Assembly: GCF_023806625.1 (NCBI RefSeq)
Contig: NZ_JAMTDX010000062.1
Location: 1 to 64,000 of the forward strand
Direction of reading: 5' to 3'
DNA from: Accumulibacter sp.
GTDB lineage: Bacteria > Pseudomonadota > Gammaproteobacteria > Burkholderiales > Rhodocyclaceae
DNA: 64,000 nucleotides
A model generated the notes under the pieces. The model saw nothing but the letters and a program-made list of their open reading frames with translations, ran no database searches and had not been told where the DNA came from. This document shows positions 42,172-53,335 of the stretch, in pieces; positions within the stretch are counted from its first letter, which is position 1, and each line of letters begins with the position of its first letter. The translations under genes and the position numbers were made by a program.

Positions 42172-43244
42172 AGGTCTATCAACTGCACATCGCTCGCGAG
42201 GTGGCTGCTGCCACACTCCTCGTGCTGCTCGCCTTCCTCGGCCTCTTTGCGTTCTTTGACCTGCTCGCCGAGGTCAAGAGCATCGGGCAGGGCGGCTATA
42301 AGCTGCAGCATGCCTTCGGGGTCGTCGCTCTGCGCGTCCCCGGGCGGGCCTACGAGCTGATGCCGCTGGCGGTGCTGATTGGAACGCTCTACGGTTTGTC
42401 TACGCTGTCCCGCCACTCGGAGCTGACCGTGCTGAGGGCATCCGGCCTGTCGATCGGGACCTTCCTCGGCGTGCTCTTTCGTGTTGCTGCGGTTTTCGCC
42501 GTGGCGACCTTCCTGATCGGCGAGTTCGTCGCGCCACCTGCGGAACAGGCGGCCAATCGACTGCGAGTCAGGGAAAGGAGCGGGGTGGTGCGCGAGATGC
42601 ACCTGGCTTCAGGGCTTTGGGTTCGCGACGAGCAGAACTTCATCAATGTCCGGCTGGTCGCTTCGAACACGCGCCTGAGCGGCATCCGGATCTACGAGTT
42701 CGACCGCGAAGCGAGACTCAGCTCGATCACCGAAGCGGCCAGCGGAGAATACATGGGGTCCGACAAGTGGCGCCTCAGCGACGTCGTGCGCACCGTCGTG
42801 CACGATACGCGGGCCGAGGTCGAGCGGATCAGCGAGATGTCGTGGCATTCGGCGCTCAACCCGGACATCCTTTCGGTGCTCACCGTATCGCCCGACCGCA
42901 TGTCCCTGCGCCACCTCTCGGCCTACACGAAGCACCTTGCCGACAACCGTCAGAAAACCAACCGCTACGATATCGCCTTCTGGAAGAAGGTCGTCTATCC
43001 GCTCTCCGCGTTCGTCATGGCGGCCCTCGCGCTGCCTTTTGGCGGTGCGCATTACCGAGCTGCGGCGGTGGGCCTCAAGATCTTCACCGGGGTGATGATC
43101 GGCGTGCTTTTCCACACGCTCAACGGTCTGTTCTCGAATCTCGGCGCAATCAACAACTGGTCGCCGCTGTTCAGCGTGATCACCCCTTCGCTGCTTTTCC
43201 TGTTCGCCGCGACGACCTTGATCTGGTGGACCGAGAGGCGCTGA
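42168..43244 (+). CDS. lptG: LPS export permease LptG
   Basis: 358 residues, partner of LptF, with the same membrane and jellyroll layout. MKVYQLHIAREV opens the family and FWKKVVYPLSAFVMAALALPF lies at the second membrane group. ATG 42168 overlaps the LptF stop. In-frame sequence upstream to 42042 is lptF-antiphase and not part of the gene. Confidence 0.95.
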   Translation: MKVYQLHIAREVAAATLLVLLAFLGLFAFFDLLAEVKSIGQGGYKLQHAFGVVALRVPGRAYELMPLAVLIGTLYGLSTLSRHSELTVLRASGLSIGTFLGVLFRVAAVFAVATFLIGEFVAPPAEQAANRLRVRERSGVVREMHLASGLWVRDEQNFINVRLVASNTRLSGIRIYEFDREARLSSITEAASGEYMGSDKWRLSDVVRTVVHDTRAEVERISEMSWHSALNPDILSVLTVSPDRMSLRHLSAYTKHLADNRQKTNRYDIAFWKKVVYPLSAFVMAALALPFGGAHYRAAAVGLKIFTGVMIGVLFHTLNGLFSNLGAINNWSPLFSVITPSLLFLFAATTLIWWTERR

Positions 43245-43267
43245 CCGGGTTCCTCCAGGGCAGGGCA

Positions 43268-43288
43268 CTGGCCTGTCCGGAAGGCCAG
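43268..43288. terminator. Hairpin between lptG and the RDD gene
   Basis: CTGGCCT and AGGCCAG form a perfect 7-bp stem with a 7-base loop. It sits in the 96-bp gap between convergent genes, so a two-way terminator is likely. No U-tract follows. Confidence 0.45.
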
Positions 43289-43340
43289 CGACGCGCGTGG
43301 GGAGGTTCCTGGATGTCGTCATCAGTCGCCGGCCGGTTGT

Positions 43341-43769
43341 TCATTCGCTGACCAGCATCGTTCCGGCCAGCCGGTCATGCAGGAACTGTCGATCGCGATC
43401 GAAGAACCCCCAGAGAATGCCTGCTCCACCGATCAGAAGGCTCGGCCAGCAGAGCAGATAGCGCAGCAGAGCCTGAGCCGGACGGACCGGACCTCCGTCA
43501 CGGGTCAGCAAGCGCATCCGCCAGGTCTTCATCGCCAGCGTTCGCCGTCCGTTGCTCCAGAACCATACGAAATAGACCAGCAGCACGAGAAAGCAGTGCG
43601 CCCGGACGACGATCGGCGACGCCAGACGGTGCGCAAAGGCGCCGAGAAGGATGTGCGGGACGACCACAAGGACGGCGGCGACGGCCAGCAGCAGCAGACA
43701 CTCGTAGGCCATGCTCGCCAGCCGACGCGGAATGCCTGGCCACTTGCCCGATGCGCCTGGCCGGGGCAT
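43341..43769 (-). CDS. RDD-family membrane protein
   Basis: 142 residues with three membrane segments. The RDD-type motifs are present: an N-terminal PRRLASMAYECLLLL where the family has R and D, and C-terminal WGFFDRDRQFLHDRLAGT. RDD proteins are inner-membrane proteins linked to ion or solute transport. ATG 43769 forms TGATG with the DUF3106 stop. It is the last gene of the sigma-DUF3619-DUF3106-RDD unit. Confidence 0.9.
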   Translation of the reverse strand: MPRPGASGKWPGIPRRLASMAYECLLLLAVAAVLVVVPHILLGAFAHRLASPIVVRAHCFLVLLVYFVWFWSNGRRTLAMKTWRMRLLTRDGGPVRPAQALLRYLLCWPSLLIGGAGILWGFFDRDRQFLHDRLAGTMLVSE

Positions 43770-44431
43770 CAGTGGCGGTGTTCTGCCTCACCAGTCGGCG
43801 TGGCCACTGCCGGGCGTGCCGGTGCCGCCGGGGAGATGCTCTCGGTCGGCGGAGCAGCGACGCCGTTGGTCGCCGCAGGCGTTGCCGAGGGCGCAGGTGA
43901 GGGCACTGCCGCCGGAGCCGGAACGATCACGCCCGCTGCCGTCGTGGTTGGCGACGGAGCGCGTCCCGGCCTTGGAACCGGCCTGCTCTCCGCCTGCTGC
44001 TTCAGCCGCTCCTTTTCTTCCTCGGGGAGGTTCGAGTATTCCTCCCACTTCTGGCGCAGCTCCTGTTTCTTCTCGGTCGGGAGTTTGCTCGTGCCGATGA
44101 AGTTCTCGCGTGCCAGACGCCGCTGCTCGGGGGTCAGCTTTCCCCACTCCTGCATCTGTACCTGCACCCTGCGTTGTTCCTCAGCGGTCATCGTCGCGAA
44201 GCGGCGGGTGATGCCCAGCCACTTCTTCTGCTGGCCGTAGTTCATCGCGTCCCATTCGTCGCTGAGTGGGGCGAGGATCACCCGTTGCTCGACGGTCAGT
44301 TCGGTCCATTGCGGTTGCGGCGGCGTGGCGAGCGCCGTCGCGCTGGGCACCTCGGCCCGGCACGACAGCGCCATCAGGATGCCGGCGACCAGACCACCCG
44401 CCGCTACTGGGAGGCAGCGCTTTTCAGCCAT
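43769..44431 (-). CDS. DUF3106 domain protein
   Basis: 220 residues with a signal peptide. The helical domain has the repeating pattern WTELTVEQRVILAPL, then DAMNYGQQKKWLGIT, MTAEEQRRVQVQMQEW, and LTPEQRRLARENF, which defines DUF3106. The Pro/Ala-rich tail is probably disordered. It overlaps DUF3619 by 28 bp. Its function is unknown but it travels with the sigma factor. Confidence 0.88.
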   Translation of the reverse strand: MAEKRCLPVAAGGLVAGILMALSCRAEVPSATALATPPQPQWTELTVEQRVILAPLSDEWDAMNYGQQKKWLGITRRFATMTAEEQRRVQVQMQEWGKLTPEQRRLARENFIGTSKLPTEKKQELRQKWEEYSNLPEEEKERLKQQAESRPVPRPGRAPSPTTTAAGVIVPAPAAVPSPAPSATPAATNGVAAPPTESISPAAPARPAVATPTGEAEHRH

Positions 44432-44781
44432 GCATCGAAGCCGCGATCGGTGAACGCCGCAATCGGGAGATCGTCCGAAAGCAGGGCGCTGTCGATGATC
44501 TCGAGCTCGGTGATGCTCTGATCCGCGTACCAGTACGTGTAGGTTGCCAGCCCGAGAACGACGATCAACGCCATCAGCGCCTGCTTGAGCGTTTGTTCAC
44601 CGAAGTGCTGCTGGACGAAGCTGCCTGCTGCAGCCAGTACCGACTGGCGAACGGCGACCTTGCGGCGCGCGACTGCCCTTTGCCGGGCTCTTTCAAGCTT
44701 GCCGACCGTTTCCTCGGGCAGGTCATGAAGTCCGCGGTTCAGGTGCTGCCTGACCTTGTGCACGAAGTGCAACTCGTTCAT
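44404..44781 (-). CDS. DUF3619 protein, probable anti-sigma or membrane partner
   Basis: 125 residues. A soluble N-terminal half (FVHKVRQHLNRGLHDLPEETVGKLERAR) is followed by one membrane segment near residues 69-85 (LMALIVVLGLATYTYWY) and a short periplasmic tail. The layout resembles membrane anti-sigma factors, and it is translationally coupled to the sigma gene (ATGA). Anti-sigma function is inference. Confidence 0.8.
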   Translation of the reverse strand: MNELHFVHKVRQHLNRGLHDLPEETVGKLERARQRAVARRKVAVRQSVLAAAGSFVQQHFGEQTLKQALMALIVVLGLATYTYWYADQSITELEIIDSALLSDDLPIAAFTDRGFDAWLKSAASQ

Positions 44782-45341
44782 AAGGTAATTCCTTTTGCCT
44801 TCAGGGCCGTCGCCAGCGCGTGATTGGCCCGCGAGCAGTGGGTCTTGACACTGCCTTCCGAGCAGCCCATCACCGAGGCGGTTTCGGCCACGTCCATGTC
44901 TTCCCAATAACGCAGCAGGAAGGCTTCGCGTTGACGTGGCGGCAGAAGCTTGATCTCCTTTTCGATGATCGCCAGGATCTGCGACTGTTCGAACTGGCCG
45001 TCCGGCGTTTGCGGGCTGTACGAGCCGGACTCTCCGCTGATCGTTTCCAGCGGGTCGTGATCTTCGTCGTCGTTCGGCGAGAGCGCCGAGAGGAGTGTCG
45101 TCCATAGCGAACGGACCTTGCTCCTGCGGTAGTAGTCGCGGATCGTGTTCTGCAGGATGCGCTGAAACAGCAGGGGCAGTTCCGCCGGCGGATGGTCGCC
45201 ATACTTCTCGGCGAGCTTCATCATCGCATCCTGGACGATGTCGAGCGCGGACTCTTCGTTCTGCACCGCGAACATCGCCTGCTTGAATGCTCGGCGCTCG
45301 CTGGAAGCGAGGAAGTCTGACAGTTCGCGTTGACTGGCCAG
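44778..45341 (-). CDS. ECF-type RNA polymerase sigma factor, probable CTG start
   Basis: 187 residues. Region 2 runs EESALDIVQDAMMKLAEKYGD then FQRILQNTIRDYYRR; region 4 reads LPPRQREAFLLRYWEDMDVAETASVMGCSEGSVKTH. The ATG at 45275 would delete the first helix of region 2. The frame continues upstream through SQRELSDFLASSERRAFKQAM, and the only start with a ribosome-binding site is CTG 45341, with AAGGA nine bases before it. No ATG, GTG or TTG is available in frame before a TAG. The target promoters are unknown. Confidence 0.87.
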   Translation of the reverse strand: MASQRELSDFLASSERRAFKQAMFAVQNEESALDIVQDAMMKLAEKYGDHPPAELPLLFQRILQNTIRDYYRRSKVRSLWTTLLSALSPNDDEDHDPLETISGESGSYSPQTPDGQFEQSQILAIIEKEIKLLPPRQREAFLLRYWEDMDVAETASVMGCSEGSVKTHCSRANHALATALKAKGITL

Positions 45342-45407
45342 AGCGAAAAATCCTTGCTGTTGTCGGGCCGGATGCTATCCCTGCCGTTGCCGTTTGCCGT
45401 AAACGCC

Positions 45408-45436
45408 TTGACCAATCGCGGGCAAAGCTTTAACGT
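45408..45436 (+). promoter_or_regulatory. Sigma-70 promoter candidate of the ilv unit
   Basis: TTGACC at 45408-45413, a 17-base spacer, and TAACGT at 45431-45436. The -35 matches five of six bases but the -10 is poor. No leader peptide or attenuator was seen before ilvI. Confidence 0.3.
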
Positions 45437-45478
45437 TGCCAGATTTTTTCGAGCAATTGGCTTGCTGGGGCGACGGCG

Positions 45479-47191
45479 ATGACGATGATGACCGGTGCGG
45501 AGATTGTAATCAGGTGCCTGCAGGAAGAAAAGGTCGAATACGTGTTCGGCTATCCGGGCGGTGCGGTCCTTCACATCTATGACGCACTCTTCAAGCAGGA
45601 TCAGATCAAGCACGTGCTGGTGCGTCACGAGCAGGCGGCGGTGCACGCGGCAGACGGCCTGGCGCGTTCATCGAACAAGGTGGGCGTCGCGCTGGTCACC
45701 TCGGGCCCCGGCGCGACCAACGCGGTGACCGGCATCGCCACGGCGTACATGGACTCGGTCCCGGTGGTCATCATCTCGGGCCAGGTGCCCAATGACTACA
45801 TCGGGCAGGACGCCTTCCAGGAATGCGACACGGTGGGCATCACGCGGCCCTGCGTCAAACACAACTTCCTGGTCAACGACGTACACAAGCTGGCGGTGAC
45901 CCTGAAGAAGGCGTTCTACATCGCCAGCAGCGGTCGTCCGGGGCCCGTTGTCGTCGACATTCCCAAGGATGTCACTGCCGCCAGGTGCCGCTTCGAGTAT
46001 CCCGGGACGATTCAGATGCGCTCCTACAATCCGGTGATCAAGGGCCACCTGGGGCAGATCAAGAAGGCCGTACATCTGCTCCTCGAGGCCAAGCGGCCGA
46101 TGATCTATTCGGGCGGTGGGGTGATCCTTTCCGATGGCGCGGAGCCGCTGACCCGGCTGACGCGCCGGCTCGGCTTCCCGATCACCAACACGTTGATGGG
46201 GCTGGGTGCTTACCCCGGCACGGACAGCCAGTTCCTGGGCATGCCGGGGATGCACGGCACGGTCGAGGCCAACCTGGCGATGCAGCACTGCGACGTGCTG
46301 CTGGCCGTCGGCGCGCGTTTCGATGACCGCGTGATCGGCAACCCGGACAACTTCGCCTCGCTGCCGCGCAAGGTCATCCATATCGATGTCGATCCGTCTT
46401 CGATCTCGAAGCGGGTGCGCGTCGATGTGCCGATCGTCGGCAACGTTCCCGACGTCCTCGAGGAGATGATCAGGCTGCTGGCCGCCGGCAATGCTCACCC
46501 CGATCCAGAGGCGCTGGCCGACTGGTGGAAGCAGATCGAGGAGTGGCGCGGCAAGCAGTGCCTGAGGTACCGCCACCGGAAGAGCGTGATCATGCCGCAG
46601 TACGTCATCGAGAAGCTCTACGAGGTGACCGGCGGGCAGGCGATCGTCACCTCTGACGTCGGCCAGCACCAGATGTGGGCCGCCCAGTACTACAAGTTCG
46701 AGCAGCCTCGCCGCTGGCTGAATTCGGGTGGTCTCGGGACGATGGGCGTCGGGCTGCCTTACGCGATGGGTGCCGCGCTGCAGAATCCCGATCGGCAGGT
46801 GGTCTGCGTCACCGGCGAAGGCTCGATCCAGATGTGTATCCAGGAGCTGTCCACGGCCAAGCAGTTCCGCCTGCCGATCAAGATCATCAACCTGAACAAT
46901 CGTTATCTCGGCATGGTCCGCCAGTGGCAGGAAATGTTCTACGGCAGCCGCTACTCCGAGTCGTACATGGACTCGCTGCCCGACTTCGTCAAGCTGGCCG
47001 AGGCCTACGGCCATGTCGGCATTCGTGTCGAGCGCCCCGAGGACGTCGAGGGAGCATTGCGCAAGGCCTTCGTCGAGCACAGGGACGACCTCGTATTCAT
47101 CGATTTCATCACCGATCAGAAGGCCAATGTCTTCCCGATGGTCGCCGCGGGGAAAGGTCTGGCGGACATGATCCTGACCGAAGATCTGTAA
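45479..47191 (+). CDS. ilvI: Acetolactate synthase large subunit
   Basis: 570 residues, a ThDP- and FAD-dependent enzyme making acetolactate and acetohydroxybutyrate. The catalytic Glu is in VRHEQAAVHAADG (Glu51). The ThDP-binding region is VTGEGSIQM with NLNNRYLGMVRQW further on. The FAD-binding middle domain contains GARFDDRVIGN. ATG 45479 is followed by two more in-frame ATGs at 45485 and 45488, so the exact start is uncertain by three codons. The small subunit follows 10 bp later. Confidence 0.97.
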   Translation: MTMMTGAEIVIRCLQEEKVEYVFGYPGGAVLHIYDALFKQDQIKHVLVRHEQAAVHAADGLARSSNKVGVALVTSGPGATNAVTGIATAYMDSVPVVIISGQVPNDYIGQDAFQECDTVGITRPCVKHNFLVNDVHKLAVTLKKAFYIASSGRPGPVVVDIPKDVTAARCRFEYPGTIQMRSYNPVIKGHLGQIKKAVHLLLEAKRPMIYSGGGVILSDGAEPLTRLTRRLGFPITNTLMGLGAYPGTDSQFLGMPGMHGTVEANLAMQHCDVLLAVGARFDDRVIGNPDNFASLPRKVIHIDVDPSSISKRVRVDVPIVGNVPDVLEEMIRLLAAGNAHPDPEALADWWKQIEEWRGKQCLRYRHRKSVIMPQYVIEKLYEVTGGQAIVTSDVGQHQMWAAQYYKFEQPRRWLNSGGLGTMGVGLPYAMGAALQNPDRQVVCVTGEGSIQMCIQELSTAKQFRLPIKIINLNNRYLGMVRQWQEMFYGSRYSESYMDSLPDFVKLAEAYGHVGIRVERPEDVEGALRKAFVEHRDDLVFIDFITDQKANVFPMVAAGKGLADMILTEDL

Positions 47192-47201
47192 GGGAGAGCC
47201 A

Positions 47202-48838
<1,637 letters not shown>

Positions 48839-48876
48839 CCGTCGACGTGCCGGGGATGCTCGATCGCGGCGAGGAT

Positions 48877-48895
48877 GGCCTCAGTTGGGGAGGCC
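48877..48895 (+). terminator. Weak hairpin after ilvC
   Basis: GGCCTC and GAGGCC with a 7-base loop, followed by a pyrimidine-rich stretch. It could mark partial termination between ilvC and pssA. The 191-bp gap (48839-49029) holds no gene. Confidence 0.3.
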
Positions 48896-49029
48896 GCTCC
48901 CTCTTTCTTGCTCTCCGGCTTGCCTTCCAGGGCCGATGATCGCCGGGAGCACTTTCTTCCGGTTGTCCCCGGTTCCCGCGCATCCCGCTTTGCCACCGTA
49001 TCCTCCGGGCGTCGATCGCCAGTCGTGCA

Positions 49030-49803
49030 ATGCCTGAAATCAAGCCTCGCAAGACCCTGTTCAACCCCGAGTTGCGGCGGCGAGGCATTTACGTGCTGCC
49101 AAACCTCTTCACGACCGGCGCTCTGTTCTGCGGGTTCTTTGCCATCGTCCAGGCGATGACCGGCAGCTTCGAGCGGGCTGCCGAAGCGATCTTTGTGGCG
49201 ATGGTCCTCGATGGCCTCGATGGCCGCGTCGCGCGGATGACCCGCACGCAGAGCGCATTTGGTGCCGAGTTCGACTCGCTTTCCGACATGGTCTCCTTCG
49301 GCGTGGCTCCGGCGCTGGTGACCTACGCCTGGGCGCTCGAGGACATGGGACGCCTCGGCTGGATCGCAGCGTTCATCTATTGCGTCGGTGCGGCTCTGCG
49401 TCTGGCGCGTTTCAACACGACGCTCGAGGTGATCGACAGGCGCTACTTCCAGGGCCTACCGAGTCCGGCTGCGGCAGCGCTGGTCACCGGCTTTCTCTGG
49501 GTGATGATCGACAAGCAGGTGGCTGCCGACGACGTACGCTGGTTTGCCTGCGGTCTCGTGATTTTTGCCGGCATCTCGATGGTGTCGACCATTCGCTTCT
49601 ACAGCTTCAAGGACGTCAACCTGCGGCGCAGCGTGCCTTTCATCTCAATCGTGGCGATCGCGCTGGCCTTTGCCGTCGTTTCCTACGATACGCCGGTCGC
49701 GCTCTTCGGTCTCTTCGTCGCGTACGGCTTTTCGGGTTACGTTCTCGCTCTCGTCAGCCGCTTTCGCCGCAAGCCTCCGTCGTCTCAGCCGCCGCCGGTC
49801 TGA
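49030..49803 (+). CDS. pssA: CDP-diacylglycerol-serine O-phosphatidyltransferase
   Basis: 257 residues with about eight membrane segments. The CDP-alcohol phosphotransferase motif DGLDGRVAR...G...D...D is complete, with Asp61, Asp64, Arg69, Gly78, Asp82 and Asp86. The enzyme makes phosphatidylserine, the precursor of phosphatidylethanolamine. In related genomes a phosphatidylserine decarboxylase gene often sits between ilvC and pssA; none is visible here. Confidence 0.95.
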   Translation: MPEIKPRKTLFNPELRRRGIYVLPNLFTTGALFCGFFAIVQAMTGSFERAAEAIFVAMVLDGLDGRVARMTRTQSAFGAEFDSLSDMVSFGVAPALVTYAWALEDMGRLGWIAAFIYCVGAALRLARFNTTLEVIDRRYFQGLPSPAAAALVTGFLWVMIDKQVAADDVRWFACGLVIFAGISMVSTIRFYSFKDVNLRRSVPFISIVAIALAFAVVSYDTPVALFGLFVAYGFSGYVLALVSRFRRKPPSSQPPPV

Positions 49804-49937
49804 GCGCTTCGCGTCGCCGGCCGCCCGTGGTCCGGCAATGGGGTTGGTCGATCGGAGCGGATCGGCTGAGCTCCGCAGGGCTTGTGCGGAGGGGCGAGCG
49901 CCACCCATGATCATCCTCACTTCCGGAGATTCGGAAC

Positions 49938-51476
49938 ATGAAAGAGCATCTGGTCATTTTCGACACCACCCTGCGCGACGGCGAGCAGAGCCCGGGCGCA
50001 TCGATGACCCGGGAAGAAAAGCTGCGCGTTGCCCGTCAACTCGAGCGGATGCAGGTCGACGTGATCGAGGCGGGCTTCGCCGCGGCGTCGCCCGGGGACT
50101 TCGAGGCGATCAGGTCGATTGCCCGGGTGATCAGGGGCTCGACCGTCTGCTCGCTCGCCCGCTCCAACGAAAACGACATCCGCCGGGCGGGAGAGGCGAT
50201 CGCTCCGGCCGCGCGCGGTCGAATCCATACGTTCATCGCGACCAGCCCGATCCACATGGAAAAGAAGCTGCGCATGACGCCTGATCAGGTCGTCGATGCG
50301 GCCGTGCGGGCCGTGCTCTGGGCGCGCGAGTACACCGATGAAGTCGAGTTTTCCGCGGAAGACGCGGTACGCTCGGATGTGGACTTTCTGTGTCGGGTTT
50401 TCGGGGCGGTGATCGACGCCGGAGCGACGACGATCAATGTGCCGGATACGGTCGGCTACAGCGTTCCGCACGTCTGGGGTGGGCTGATCCACACGCTGAT
50501 CGAGCGTGTTCCCGGCGCTGATCGGGTGGTGTGGTCTACCCATTGTCACAACGATCTCGGGATGGCCGTGGCAAACTCCTTGTCGGCGGTCCTGGCCGGT
50601 GCACGCCAGGTCGAATGCACGATCAACGGCCTCGGCGAGCGTGCCGGCAATGCCTCGCTCGAGGAAGTGGTGATGGCCGTGCGCACGCGCAGCGACCTGT
50701 TTCCGGTCGACACGCGGATCGACACGACGCAGATCGTCCCGGCGTCCAAACTCGTCTCGCAGATTACCGGTTATCCGGTTCAGCCGAACAAGGCCGTCGT
50801 CGGGGCAAACGCCTTCGCCCACGAATCGGGAATCCACCAGGATGGCGTGCTCAAGCATCGTGAAACCTACGAGATCATGCGTGCCGAAGACGTCGGCTGG
50901 GCGCAGAACAAGCTGGTTCTCGGCAAGCACTCCGGACGAAACGCGTTCAAGTCCAGGCTGTCGGCCCTGGGGATCGTCTTCGACAGCGAGGAAGCGCTCA
51001 ACGTCGCGTTTGCGCGCTTCAAGGAACTGGCTGACAAGAAGCACGAAATTTTCGACGAGGATCTGCAGGCGCTGGTGTCCGACGAGGTCCAGACGCCCGA
51101 TGGCGAGTACTACAAGCTGGCCTATTCGCGTGTCTGCTCCGAAACGGGAGAACTTCCGGCCGCCGACGTGACGCTGATCGTCGAGGGCTGCGAACGCAAA
51201 GCTTCGGGAATCGGCAGCGGGCCGGTGGACGCGACGTTCAAGGCGATCGAGTCGGTTGCTGGCAGCGGTGCCAAACTCATGCTCTATTCGGTCAACGCGA
51301 TCACCACGGGCACCGATGCCCAGGGCGAGGTGACTGTTCGCCTGGCCAGAGGTGGGCGAATTGTGAACGGCAACGGGGCAGATACCGACATCGTCATCGC
51401 CTCCGCCAAGGCCTATCTCAATGCCCTGAACAAGCTGCAGTTCCCCGATCGGCTCGATCCTCAGGGCGACGTGTGA
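49938..51476 (+). CDS. leuA: 2-Isopropylmalate synthase
   Basis: 512 residues, the first leucine-specific step. [16 protein letters not shown] opens the TIM barrel, [13 protein letters not shown] carries the metal His pair, and the linker and C-terminal LeuA regulatory domain ([30 protein letters not shown]) bind leucine. GGAGA precedes ATG 49938 by nine bases. It closes the branched-chain amino-acid run. Confidence 0.97.
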   Translation: MKEHLVIFDTTLRDGEQSPGASMTREEKLRVARQLERMQVDVIEAGFAAASPGDFEAIRSIARVIRGSTVCSLARSNENDIRRAGEAIAPAARGRIHTFIATSPIHMEKKLRMTPDQVVDAAVRAVLWAREYTDEVEFSAEDAVRSDVDFLCRVFGAVIDAGATTINVPDTVGYSVPHVWGGLIHTLIERVPGADRVVWSTHCHNDLGMAVANSLSAVLAGARQVECTINGLGERAGNASLEEVVMAVRTRSDLFPVDTRIDTTQIVPASKLVSQITGYPVQPNKAVVGANAFAHESGIHQDGVLKHRETYEIMRAEDVGWAQNKLVLGKHSGRNAFKSRLSALGIVFDSEEALNVAFARFKELADKKHEIFDEDLQALVSDEVQTPDGEYYKLAYSRVCSETGELPAADVTLIVEGCERKASGIGSGPVDATFKAIESVAGSGAKLMLYSVNAITTGTDAQGEVTVRLARGGRIVNGNGADTDIVIASAKAYLNALNKLQFPDRLDPQGDV

Positions 51477-51496
51477 ACGCCGCCGGGGCGAGGGCC

Positions 51497-51862
51497 TCAG
51501 CTGCGGGGGAGGGGACCTGCGCGCTGCGTCGGGCGCGTCAGCCTGACGTAGGCCAGGCAGGCCGCGAAGAAGATCAGTGATAGCGCGATCTCGACGACGG
51601 CGAGCGCCTGGGCCATCCCCTGATCGGTCGTCGCACGCACGACGCCCTCACAGAAATAGGCCAGAATCAGCATCGAAGCCCACTGGCAGGTATAGCGGCG
51701 GCCATGCAGGATGCCGAACAGCGGGGCGAGAAGCGGCAGGCTCTTGATCGCCAGCCAGGATCCCCCGGGGCTGATCGGCGCCACACTCAGCTCCCAGGCC
51801 AGGCCGAGGAAGATCAGCGCGATCAGCGAGACACAGGCGGTGAGATGGAGTGCGCGAATCAT
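51497..51862 (-). CDS. DUF2069 membrane protein
   Basis: 121 residues with four membrane segments (near 5-25, 35-50, 60-75, 85-108), the layout of DUF2069. SPGGSWLAIKSLPLLAPLFGILHGRRYTCQW is the conserved stretch (not shown fully). Its function is unknown. It follows the wrbA-like gene on the same strand, 13 bp away. Confidence 0.88.
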   Translation of the reverse strand: MIRALHLTACVSLIALIFLGLAWELSVAPISPGGSWLAIKSLPLLAPLFGILHGRRYTCQWASMLILAYFCEGVVRATTDQGMAQALAVVEIALSLIFFAACLAYVRLTRPTQRAGPLPRS

Positions 51863-51875
51863 TTTCCGGCGTGGA

Positions 51876-52490
<615 letters not shown>

Positions 52491-52492
52491 TC

Positions 52493-53335
52493 ATGTCTGG
52501 CGTGTCCCTTCCGTTTCGTCGTTTCGTCGCACGTCTGGGACGCCGCTTCGTCGAGGAGAACTTCGATCAGATCAGCGCCAGTCTCGCCTTCACGACGCTG
52601 CTCTCGCTGGTCCCGCTGGTCGCGGTGGTGTTGAGCATCGTCGCCGTCGTGCCGTTCTTTCCCAACCTCGTCGAGCAGCTCGAAATATTCCTGGCGCGAA
52701 GCTTCCTGCCCGAACGCAATGCCGGTCTGATCATCCAGCACGTGCTGCGCTTTTCCAGGCAGGCGGTGAAAGTCACCGCGGTCGGTTCGGTGGCCCTCGT
52801 GGCCACCGTCGTGCTGCTCCTGTTGACCATCGAGCGAGCCTTCAACCACGTCTGGCGAGTAACCGAGCCGCGGAAATGGTGGCGGCGCCTGCGCCTCTAC
52901 GCGGCGATGGTCGTCATCTGGCCACTGGTCATTGGCGGGGTGGCCCTGGCCAGCTCCTATGCCGTGACCACCTCGCTCGGTCTGCTCGACGAGCCGCCCT
53001 GGGTCAGGCGAATGTTGCTCAAGGCGCTCGCTCTGATGGTTGCCGGCGCATTCCTCGGCGGCCTGTACCATGCTCTCCCGAACACCCGGGTTGCGCCTCG
53101 TGATGCCGGCGTGGCGGGACTGTGTGCGGCGCTCGGTTTTCTCGTCCTGCAATGGGGTTTCGAGCTGTACCTGGCAAGGTTTCCGTCTTATGCGGCGGTG
53201 TACGGCACACTCGCGACGCTGCCGGTCTTTCTGTTGTGGCTTTATCTGTCCTGGGCCGTCGTGCTCATCGGGGCCCTGATTGCGGCGACTCTGCCCGAGT
53301 TCAGGGATTCGCCCGGCGGCTCCGGGTTCGGCTAG
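52493..53335 (+). CDS. yihY: YihY/BrkB-family inner-membrane protein
   Basis: 280 residues with six membrane segments. FDQISASLAFTTLLSLVPLVAV and YAAVYGTLATLPVFLLWLYLSW are the diagnostic stretches. AGGAAC lies before ATG 52493. Members were once taken for RNase BN; their role is unknown. The last 4 bases overlap the end of the convergent PilZ-like gene. Confidence 0.92.
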   Translation: MSGVSLPFRRFVARLGRRFVEENFDQISASLAFTTLLSLVPLVAVVLSIVAVVPFFPNLVEQLEIFLARSFLPERNAGLIIQHVLRFSRQAVKVTAVGSVALVATVVLLLLTIERAFNHVWRVTEPRKWWRRLRLYAAMVVIWPLVIGGVALASSYAVTTSLGLLDEPPWVRRMLLKALALMVAGAFLGGLYHALPNTRVAPRDAGVAGLCAALGFLVLQWGFELYLARFPSYAAVYGTLATLPVFLLWLYLSWAVVLIGALIAATLPEFRDSPGGSGFG

